A stretch of DNA of 10,663 nt from Caryophanales bacterium (GTDB lineage Bacteria > Bacillota_I > Bacilli_A > RF39 > UBA660), in assembly GCA_016282415.1 (NCBI GenBank), contig JAEEKO010000006.1:1-10663 (forward strand), read 5' to 3'. This document shows positions 5,893 through 10,663 of the stretch, piece after piece (position 1 is the first letter of the stretch; the number at the start of each line of letters is the position of its first letter). The notes beneath the pieces are model-generated. The model did no database searches. It was not told where the DNA came from and saw only the letters and a program-made list of their open reading frames with translations. Made by a program: the position numbers and the translations under genes.

Positions 5893-6966
5893 ATGAATAT
5901 GAAAAATATAGTAATTATTTTAATAGTTTTATGGATAACTATACCATTAGGAATTAAAGCCGAAAGTTCAGAATGTTATATTGTCATGGATGCTAATAAC
6001 AATCGGGTATTGGACGGCAAAAATATAAATAAAGAAAAACTAATTGCATCAACTAGTAAAATCATGACCGCTATTATTGTTATTGAAAACTTTGATTTAA
6101 ATACTGAGGTCATTGTTGATGATAGCATTCTAAAGTCTTATGGGAGTAGTATGTATTTGACTCCTGGAGAAAAGATAAAGGTTATTGATTTATTATATGG
6201 GTTAATGCTTAGAAGTGGGAATGACGCAGCGATGGTTTTAGCTAATTTATCAGGATCGATGGAAAACTTTAGTAGCATTATGAACCAGTATGCCCACAAG
6301 ATTGGTATGAATCATACCAACTTTATAAATAGCAGTGGACTAGAAAACGAAGCGGGAATTGGTAATACTTCAACGGTATATGATATGGGATTATTAATGA
6401 GTTATGCTATAAAAAATCCTATTTTTTTAAAGATTGCCGGAACTAAATATTATAGCTTTAAAAGTGATAGTAAAAACTATAATTTAAAAAGCAAAAATAA
6501 ATTATTATTTATGGATAAGCGAGTTATTGGTGGAAAAACAGGTTATACCATGAAAGCTAAAAGGACGTTAGTTACCGCTGCCCAAAATGGTAACAAAAAA
6601 ATTATAGTTGTTACCTTTAATGATGGTAATGATTTTAATGATCACTTATTTTTTTATAATAAATTTTTTAAAGAATATAATGTTGAAAATGTATGTAATA
6701 ATATTCCACAAGTATCCGATCCTCTAAATTTATATGATGGCTTTTCATTTGAATATAATGATGAGTGCAATATTTTATTATCAAAGGAAGAGTATAAAAG
6801 GATAAATGTTAATTCCATATTATTTAATGGTATAAATAAGAAAGAGGGAGCAACCGTTGGTGTAATAAATATTGCGCTAGATAAGGAAGTAATCTTTCAA
6901 AGTAAGATTAAATTAGGTCCAAAAAAAACATTGTGGAATATTATTAAAGGATGGCTATATGGTTAA
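5893..6966 (+). CDS. dacB: D-alanyl-D-alanine carboxypeptidase, sporulation DacB (PBP5*)-like
   Basis: A penicillin-binding serine carboxypeptidase that removes the terminal D-Ala from peptidoglycan stem peptides outside the membrane. After a signal peptide (residues about 1-23) come the active-site motifs: S53-T-S-K56 (SxxK), S108-G-N110 (SxN) and K215-T-G217 (KTG), all intact. The conserved NSSGLEN segment and a C-terminal beta domain ending LWNIIKGWLYG complete a 357-residue protein, close to family length. Position immediately before spmA and spmB, with the same order as B. subtilis dacB-spmA-spmB, supports the DacB name over vegetative DacA. There is no strong Shine-Dalgarno sequence; TTG 5890, ATG 5893 and ATG 5899 are all possible starts, and ATG 5899 is nearly as good as 5893. 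The gene overlaps spmA by 8 bases. Confidence 0.88.
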   Translation: MNMKNIVIILIVLWITIPLGIKAESSECYIVMDANNNRVLDGKNINKEKLIASTSKIMTAIIVIENFDLNTEVIVDDSILKSYGSSMYLTPGEKIKVIDLLYGLMLRSGNDAAMVLANLSGSMENFSSIMNQYAHKIGMNHTNFINSSGLENEAGIGNTSTVYDMGLLMSYAIKNPIFLKIAGTKYYSFKSDSKNYNLKSKNKLLFMDKRVIGGKTGYTMKAKRTLVTAAQNGNKKIIVVTFNDGNDFNDHLFFYNKFFKEYNVENVCNNIPQVSDPLNLYDGFSFEYNDECNILLSKEEYKRINVNSILFNGINKKEGATVGVINIALDKEVIFQSKIKLGPKKTLWNIIKGWLYG

Positions 6967-7540
6967 TATTTTATGGTCATTATTGATAATAATTGGAATA
7001 GTATACAGTTTTGTTAGTGGTCAAATCACTAATATTAATGATTATATATTAAAAATTGGAAGCTCAACACTTGAATTATTGATGATTACAATTCCGCTCT
7101 TAATAATGTGGATGGGGTTATTGAATATTGCTGATAAAACCGGGCTTTTAGCGATGCTATCTAAAAAGATAAGAATTATCCTAAAACCACTTTTTCCTAA
7201 GATAAAAAATAATAAAGCTTTAGATTATATTGCTTCAAACGTAATTGCTAATATGTTTGGATTGGGTAGCGCAGCAACTCCGTTTGGACTCAAAGCGATG
7301 GAAGAACTGCAAAAAGAAAACAATAATAAAGAAATTGCTAGTTCATCAATGATTACCTTTTTAGTCTTAAATACCAGTGGGGTCACAATTATTCCCACTA
7401 CTGTTATATCGTTAAGAATGATGTATGGCAGTATTAATCCCAGCCAAATTATTATAACGTCATTAATAGCTACCATAATTGCTTCTACTATTGGGTTATT
7501 AATCGATTACGTGATTAGGAGAATAAACAATGATAATTAA
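6959..7540 (+). CDS. spmA: Spore maturation protein SpmA
   Basis: A 193-residue polytopic membrane protein of the nucleoside-recognition (Gate) superfamily. SpmA and SpmB are needed in B. subtilis for full spore core dehydration and heat resistance; the transported substance is not established. Family-typical blocks are NMFGLGSAATPFGLKAMEEL (residues 98-117) and SSSMITFLVLNTSGVTIIPT (128-147), with hydrophobic helices around 4-20, 38-58, 130-150 and 165-185. The ATG overlaps the end of dacB by 8 bases; AAAGG at 6946-6950 serves as its ribosome binding site. The overlap implies translational coupling. No odd residues seen. Confidence 0.95.
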   Translation: MVNILWSLLIIIGIVYSFVSGQITNINDYILKIGSSTLELLMITIPLLIMWMGLLNIADKTGLLAMLSKKIRIILKPLFPKIKNNKALDYIASNVIANMFGLGSAATPFGLKAMEELQKENNNKEIASSSMITFLVLNTSGVTIIPTTVISLRMMYGSINPSQIIITSLIATIIASTIGLLIDYVIRRINNDN

Positions 7541-8039
7541 TCAGTTAATTATTCCTTTATTAGTAGTTATTATCATTGGATTCGGACTGTTAAAAGGTCA
7601 TGATATATATAATTTATTTATCGAAGGATGCAAGGATGGAATAAATATTGCTATTAAAATAATACCACCTTATTTTGCAATGATATTTGCTATTAATATA
7701 TTTAACGGTTCAGGAATTATTAACTGTATTATTAATCAATTAGCTTTTTTACCAAAAAGTATTCGTTTGGTAATCCCAATGGCTTTGATAAGACCAATTT
7801 CTGGTACTGCATCATTGGCAGTTTTAAACCAAATTCTAAGTTATTATGGACCGGATTCCCTTGTGGGAAATATTGCATCAACAATTCAAGGTTGTACGGA
7901 TACAACATTTTATGTATTAGCATTATACTTTAGTAGTGTTAGAATAAAAAAAACAAGATATGCTTTGGCTGTAGGGTTATTAGCAGATTTAGCAGGAGTC
8001 ATAACCGCGATAATAGTTGTTTATTTATTTTTGAATTGA
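7530..8039 (+). CDS. spmB: Spore maturation protein SpmB
   Basis: A 169-residue membrane protein that pairs with SpmA, of the same Gate superfamily. Conserved blocks seen are GCKDGINIAIKIIPPYFAMI (residues 33-52), LIRPISGTASLA (86-97), GPDS (107-110) and STIQGCTDTTFYVLALYFSS (117-136). A YALAVGLLADLAG helix ends it. It begins 11 bases inside spmA, with AGGAG (7516-7521 region) before the ATG, so all three sporulation genes are coupled. It ends with TGA (8037-8039). That stop codon also lies in the rluB promoter. The protein is of normal length. Confidence 0.95.
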   Translation: MIINQLIIPLLVVIIIGFGLLKGHDIYNLFIEGCKDGINIAIKIIPPYFAMIFAINIFNGSGIINCIINQLAFLPKSIRLVIPMALIRPISGTASLAVLNQILSYYGPDSLVGNIASTIQGCTDTTFYVLALYFSSVRIKKTRYALAVGLLADLAGVITAIIVVYLFLN

Positions 8040-8045
8040 TATAAT
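8017..8045 (+). promoter_or_regulatory. Extended -10 promoter for rluB inside the end of spmB
   Basis: TTGTTT (8017-8022), a 17-base spacer, then TGA-TATAAT (8037-8045): a consensus -10 with the TGn extension. The TGA is also the spmB stop codon. Transcription would start near 8052, at the ribosome binding site GGTGAT (8052-8057), giving a very short leader. This would let rluB be expressed in vegetative cells independent of the sporulation genes. Confidence 0.65.
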
Positions 8046-8061
8046 TATTATGGTGATTTAA

Positions 8062-8796
8062 ATGGAACGTTTACAAAAAGTTATTGCTAATAGTGGTTAT
8101 TGTTCAAGAAGAAAAGCCGAAGAATTAATTAGCCAAGGTAAAGTAAAAGTTAATGATGAAATAGTTACAGAAATGGGTCTAAAAGTTAGTAATAAAGATG
8201 ATATTGTAGTTGAAGGAAAACATTTAACTAATTCTGAAAAGTGTTATTATTTATTATATAAACCAGAAAAAGTAATTAGTTCTACAAAAGATGAACATAA
8301 TCGAAAAACCGTTGTTGATATTATTGGATGTAGTGAAAAAATATATCCCATAGGTCGCCTTGATTATGATACTACTGGCATTTTACTTTTAACAAATGAT
8401 GGTGAATTAACTGATATTCTAGCACATCCAAGAAACAATGTTCCTAAGACTTATGTTGCTAAGATTAATACCATTTTAACTAAAGAAGAAGTTCTTAAAA
8501 TAAAAAAAGGTATTGTAATTGATAATCGCATTACTAAGCCAGATTATTTTAAGGTAAAAAAAGTAAATAAAGATAACAATGTATCTACGGTTGAACTAGT
8601 TATTACAGAAGGTCGTAATCATATTGTAAAAAACATATTTAAAGAATTAGGATATAAAGTTTTAAAATTAAAACGTGTTACTTATGGTTTCTTAACTTTA
8701 GACGGATTAAAAAAAGGGGAATATCGTAAATTAAGTATTAAAGAAGTAAAAATATTATATGCATATAAAAATGGACAAAATAAAAGAGATTGTTAA
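8062..8796 (+). CDS. rluB: Ribosomal large-subunit pseudouridine synthase B (RsuA/RluB family)
   Basis: A 244-residue enzyme that isomerises a uridine in 23S rRNA (2605 in E. coli numbering for RluB; the exact target here is inferred). An N-terminal S4 RNA-binding domain (residues 1-48, MERLQKVIANSGYCSRRKAE) precedes the RsuA-family catalytic domain. The active-site block IGRLDYDTTGILLLTNDG covers 97-114, with catalytic D101. The later TEGRNHIVKNIF segment is the usual GRxHQVR-type motif in variant form: His is kept, and Lys-Asn replace the usual Arg/Met region. The ribosome binding site GGTGAT precedes ATG 8062. It follows spmB as in B. subtilis, where rluB (ypuL) lies next to spmA-spmB. The last codons and the stop are in a terminator hairpin. 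Confidence 0.93.
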   Translation: MERLQKVIANSGYCSRRKAEELISQGKVKVNDEIVTEMGLKVSNKDDIVVEGKHLTNSEKCYYLLYKPEKVISSTKDEHNRKTVVDIIGCSEKIYPIGRLDYDTTGILLLTNDGELTDILAHPRNNVPKTYVAKINTILTKEEVLKIKKGIVIDNRITKPDYFKVKKVNKDNNVSTVELVITEGRNHIVKNIFKELGYKVLKLKRVTYGFLTLDGLKKGEYRKLSIKEVKILYAYKNGQNKRDC

Positions 8797-8809
8797 TAAT
8801 CTCTTTTTT
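8782..8809. terminator. Bidirectional terminator between rluB and the ferredoxin gene
   Basis: A perfect 10-bp stem (AAAAGAGATT at 8782-8791, AATCTCTTTT at 8798-8807) followed by T (8804-8809). The rluB stop TAA (8794-8796) lies in the loop, and the ferredoxin stop on the other strand (8808-8810) touches its outer end. On the minus strand the hairpin is followed by TTTTATTTTG. Confidence 0.88.
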
Positions 8810-9185
8810 AGTTATTATGACAGCAGCAATTATTACCACAGTTGCAATTATCACCACAATTGCATTCTGCCTCACATTCACATACTCCGTTATCTAAAGA
8901 ATCTTCACAGCATGTTTTTTTGCTATCTTCTGTAACTTCTTCTTCAGCAGCAGCTTCTTCAGTTGTTTCTTCAGCTGCAACTTCAGCATTTTCTTCAACT
9001 TCAACGATGCTTATAGCTTCAGTTGGACAAGCACAAATGGCATTATTTAAATCATTGCTTTCAAGATTCTCATTACTGATTACTTCAGGAAAGCGATCAT
9101 CTACGAAATCAAAATGTTCATTATCTAATCCAACACAACTACCACAACAAAGGCATTGATTTTTATTTATAACTATTTTTTTCAT
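8808..9185 (-). CDS. Mono-cluster [4Fe-4S] ferredoxin with Glu/Ala linker and cysteine-rich tail
   Basis: A small cytoplasmic electron carrier, residues 1-60, with the single-cluster ferredoxin pattern: C11-x2-C14-x2-C17, then C53-P, plus an AISI ending. C13 and C51 are extra cysteines. This is the same layout as Bacillus Fer. A negatively charged Glu/Ala linker (61-90) leads to a tail (91-125) with 11 cysteines at 92, 93, 102, 104, 108, 110, 114, 116, 120, 121 and 122, including a CNCG-[DN]-N repeat and a C-C-C-H end. Such a tail is not needed for ferredoxin function and looks like metal binding. AGGAGG lies just before the ATG, so the start is sure. It is a single-gene transcript on the minus strand, divergent from the gene at 9297. 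Ferredoxin identity is strong; the tail's role is unknown. Confidence 0.9.
   Translation of the reverse strand: MKKIVINKNQCLCCGSCVGLDNEHFDFVDDRFPEVISNENLESNDLNNAICACPTEAISIVEVEENAEVAAEETTEEAAAEEEVTEDSKKTCCEDSLDNGVCECEAECNCGDNCNCGNNCCCHNN
8829..8864 (-). repeat. 18-base tandem repeat coding CNCG(D/N)N in the ferredoxin tail
   Basis: Two adjacent 18-base units encode residues 108-113 (CNCGDN) and 114-119 (CNCGNN). DNA as well as protein is similar, which points to a recent expansion of the cysteine-rich tail. Confidence 0.65.
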
Positions 9186-9202
9186 TATATCCTCCTAGGA
9201 AT

Positions 9203-9231
9203 ATTATAACTATAAAACCTAAAAAAACCAA
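9203..9231 (-). promoter_or_regulatory. Sigma-A promoter for the ferredoxin gene
   Basis: On the minus strand TTGGTT (9226-9231) and TATAAT (9203-9208) are 17 bases apart. Transcription would start about 8-10 bases before AGGAGG and the ATG at 9185. This is the clearest sigma-A promoter in the window. Confidence 0.75.
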
Positions 9232-9261
9232 TAAATATTTATTTTAAAATGATAAAAAATA

Positions 9262-9270
9262 TGTTATTAT
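9262..9270 (+). promoter_or_regulatory. Extended -10 promoter for the tail-anchored gene
   Basis: TGT-TATTAT (9262-9270) is a TGn-extended -10. The -35 at 17 bases (TTTTAA, 9242-9247) is weak, as is usual for extended -10 promoters. It lies beside and divergent from the ferredoxin promoter. Confidence 0.5.
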
Positions 9271-9285
9271 GTAATTGATGATAGT

Positions 9286-9291
9286 GGGTGA
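9286..9291 (+). promoter_or_regulatory. Ribosome binding site deciding start 9297
   Basis: GGGTGA lies five bases before ATG 9297 and contains the in-frame GTG at 9288. The GTG itself has no ribosome binding site, so ATG 9297 is preferred. Confidence 0.6.
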
Positions 9292-9296
9292 ATTTT

Positions 9297-10142
9297 ATGG
9301 AATCACGAGTTAATAGATACAAAGAAAGTGATAATGATATTAATAATCAAGAAATTGAAATAAAATCACGTTCTTCTAAAAATCAAAAAATATATGATAC
9401 AATCAATAATCAAGAATTAGAAAATGTTAGTATCAAAGCTAATTCAAGCGTATTAACTGAAGATGCACCAAATATTAATATTGCACAAGTAAGAGATATG
9501 CTTGATAAGAAATATCGTGATGAGTATGATCGTAAGACAATTAGTATACCTAATGAATCAAGTTATGGTGATATTGAATATGAAAAAACTAGAGAATACG
9601 ATATTAACCAAATATTAAATAATGCTCGTAATGAAAATGCTAAAAATGATTATCAAGAGGAAAGATTAAAAAAATTAAGAGATACCCAATTTGATATTTT
9701 AAAGAATCTTGATATTAAGAAAAAAGATACAATGCCAAGTTCTGATGATGTTCAATCAATGGGATTAATGGAATTAATAAATACGATTACGGAAAACGAA
9801 TTAAGTAATACTGAAATTGATCCGCTTGATATTTTATCTGATTTAAAAGGTGATGAAAATACAAAAGTAATTAACAATAATCAAGAAATAAATAATGTTC
9901 AAGAAATTAAAGATGAACAAAAAGTTGAAATAAAAGAAAGTAATGTTAGTAATACAAATAGTATTAATACCTTAACCGATTCTATTGAATTTAATAATAG
10001 TGATTTTGATGACTTTAATGATATTGGTAAGGCAAAATCAAATCGTATTGTTGCGATAATAATCTTGGTATTATTGGGAATCGGCTTTTTAGCTGGATTA
10101 TTAGTATTATTAAATTATATATTAGGATGGGGTCTATTTTAG
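9297..10142 (+). CDS. Asn-rich tail-anchored membrane protein, unknown function
   Basis: A 281-residue protein, mostly hydrophilic and disordered-looking, with one hydrophobic helix at the end (about 251-276) and the last residues GWGLF. It has no signal peptide, so the bulk should lie in the cytoplasm with a C-terminal membrane anchor. N-terminally MESRVNRYKES begins a basic stretch; the NNQE motif occurs at 16-19 and 37-40, and again later. Residues about 62-90 (NINIAQVRDMLDKKYRDEYD) and 99-140 (YDINQILNNARNEN ... RLKKLRDTQFDILKNL) look helical and the most conserved-like parts. An acidic NSDFDDFNDIG segment precedes the anchor. No family is recognised. Own promoter and stop-overlapping terminator; it sits before yunB but is not clearly in its operon. 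Confidence 0.85.
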   Translation: MESRVNRYKESDNDINNQEIEIKSRSSKNQKIYDTINNQELENVSIKANSSVLTEDAPNINIAQVRDMLDKKYRDEYDRKTISIPNESSYGDIEYEKTREYDINQILNNARNENAKNDYQEERLKKLRDTQFDILKNLDIKKKDTMPSSDDVQSMGLMELINTITENELSNTEIDPLDILSDLKGDENTKVINNNQEINNVQEIKDEQKVEIKESNVSNTNSINTLTDSIEFNNSDFDDFNDIGKAKSNRIVAIIILVLLGIGFLAGLLVLLNYILGWGLF

Positions 10143-10152
10143 ACCTTTTTTT
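10131..10152 (+). terminator. Intrinsic terminator overlapping the tail-anchored gene's stop
   Basis: A 6-bp stem (GGTCTA at 10131-10136, TAGACC at 10140-10145) with a TTT loop and seven T (10146-10152). The stop TAG (10140-10142) forms the 3' arm. The short stem is G+C-rich for this genome. Confidence 0.8.
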
Positions 10153-10165
10153 AATATCAATTAAT

Positions 10166-10663
10166 ATGAGGAAAATAAAGCGCAAAAAGAATTATAAATT
10201 TTTATTATTACTTATGGTTTTGATATTAATAGGATATTTTATTTTTATATTAGTAAATAATCTAAATAAAAGAGCCTATGAAATTGTTGTTTTTGATATT
10301 GAAAAGAAACTGGATAGAAATGCTTTAAAATATTATAATTTTGATGAAGTATTGAATTACTCGGTGGATGATTTAATTACTATAGATTATGATTCAAGTG
10401 GGAACAACATTATTAATGTTAGATATAACGTAAATAACACGAATAAGTTTTTAGATAGTAATATAGGTCAGATTGAAAACATTATTTTATTGAATAAAAA
10501 TAGTAATTGGTTTGATGATAAGGGATATATAATTATGATGATGCCAGTTGGCATGGCTTTTAATAATTTGTATTTTGAAAGTTTTGGTCCTAAAATCCCG
10601 TTTCGAATATATTATCTTGAAAGTTATTATATCAATTTGAGTACGAAAGTTACTAATTATGGA
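10166..10663 (+). CDS. yunB: Sporulation protein YunB-like (3' end beyond the window)
   Basis: The frame is open from ATG 10166 to the right edge, 166 codons. A basic N-terminus (MRKIKRKK) and one transmembrane helix (about 12-30) precede an extracellular or intermembrane domain. YunB features seen are a DDLITIDYDSSGNNIINVRY block (68-87), the PVGMAFNN turn (127-134), and GPKIPFRIYYLES (141-153) followed by a T-K-V segment. In B. subtilis yunB is a SigE-dependent sporulation gene in the mother cell. No Shine-Dalgarno sequence precedes the ATG, and the gene begins only 13 bases after the upstream terminator's T tract, so initiation may be leaderless or the promoter may overlap the terminator. 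Roughly two thirds of the usual length is visible. Confidence 0.85.
   Translation, partial: MRKIKRKKNYKFLLLLMVLILIGYFIFILVNNLNKRAYEIVVFDIEKKLDRNALKYYNFDEVLNYSVDDLITIDYDSSGNNIINVRYNVNNTNKFLDSNIGQIENIILLNKNSNWFDDKGYIIMMMPVGMAFNNLYFESFGPKIPFRIYYLESYYINLSTKVTNYG

Noticed and set aside
8037..8039. TGA as tryptophan (mycoplasma code)
   Set aside because: Reading through this TGA would extend spmB past a normal SpmB end into the rluB leader; Trp codons in the genes are TGG.
8843..8864. Inverted repeat TGCAATT/AATTGCA as an operator or hairpin
   Set aside because: It lies in the middle of the ferredoxin tail and follows from the near-identical CNCG repeat codons; no regulatory position.
8842..9159. 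105-residue plus-strand ORF opposite the ferredoxin
   Set aside because: Ser/Ala/Thr/Val-rich low-complexity frame arising from Glu/Ala codons on the other strand; ferredoxin motifs and AGGAGG settle the minus strand.
9288..9296. GTG start at 9288 (MNFMESRV...)
   Set aside because: The GTG is part of the GGGTGA ribosome binding site that serves ATG 9297.
9339..9930. Repeated AATAATCAAGAA stretches as a DNA repeat or CRISPR-like array
   Set aside because: They are few, irregularly spaced and in frame, coding NNQE in an Asn/Gln-rich protein.

Overview
The window is strongly A+T-rich bacterial chromosome with tightly packed genes, short intergenic gaps and many T-tailed hairpins. Several proteins identify the source as an endospore-forming or spore-derived Bacillota lineage: SpmA, SpmB, a DacB-like D,D-carboxypeptidase and a YunB-like protein. 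The extreme A+T content, small genes and Asn/Lys-rich proteins suggest the Bacilli side near Erysipelotrichia or RF39-type gut lineages. That placement is inference. TGA works as a stop codon (it ends spmB at 8037-8039) and Trp is TGG, so the standard bacterial code applies.

Layout. 1-528 is the 3' part of an unrecognised low-complexity protein with an acidic, Phe-rich tail. 580-2248 is a two-gene operon: a TVP38/TMEM64 (VTT-domain) membrane protein and RmuC. Convergent to it, 2271-3074 on the minus strand is uppP (undecaprenyl-diphosphatase). 3120-3874 holds a 63-residue two-helix membrane protein and a small lipoprotein. 3951-5852 is a two-gene unit: a 540-residue repeat-rich protein with a SAP-like motif and a long LEA-like amphipathic-helix region, then a DUF1292 protein. 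5893-8796 is dacB-spmA-spmB-rluB, the same order as in Bacillus subtilis, with overlapping junctions and a separate promoter for rluB. 8808-9185 (minus) is a mono-cluster ferredoxin with a cysteine-rich tail. 9297-10142 is an Asn-rich tail-anchored protein of unknown function. 10166-10663 is the 5' part of yunB, running off the right edge.

How the genes work together. uppP recycles the undecaprenyl carrier used for peptidoglycan; DacB trims peptidoglycan stem peptides, and in B. subtilis DacB, SpmA and SpmB act on spore cortex and core dehydration. YunB is another sporulation protein. RmuC and RluB are housekeeping DNA- and rRNA-related functions. The LEA-like protein/DUF1292 unit and the ferredoxin with a Cys-rich tail are the least explained parts.

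Architecture. Five of the six intrinsic terminators have the stop codon inside, or touching, the hairpin. Many ribosome binding sites use the GGTGAT half of the anti-SD complement. I see no tRNA, rRNA, IS element, CRISPR array, attachment site or prophage gene, and no gene-free stretch above 300 bases. I found no convincing evidence of a wholly new defence or mobile system; the best candidates for new biology are the LEA-like protein pair and the ferredoxin tail.
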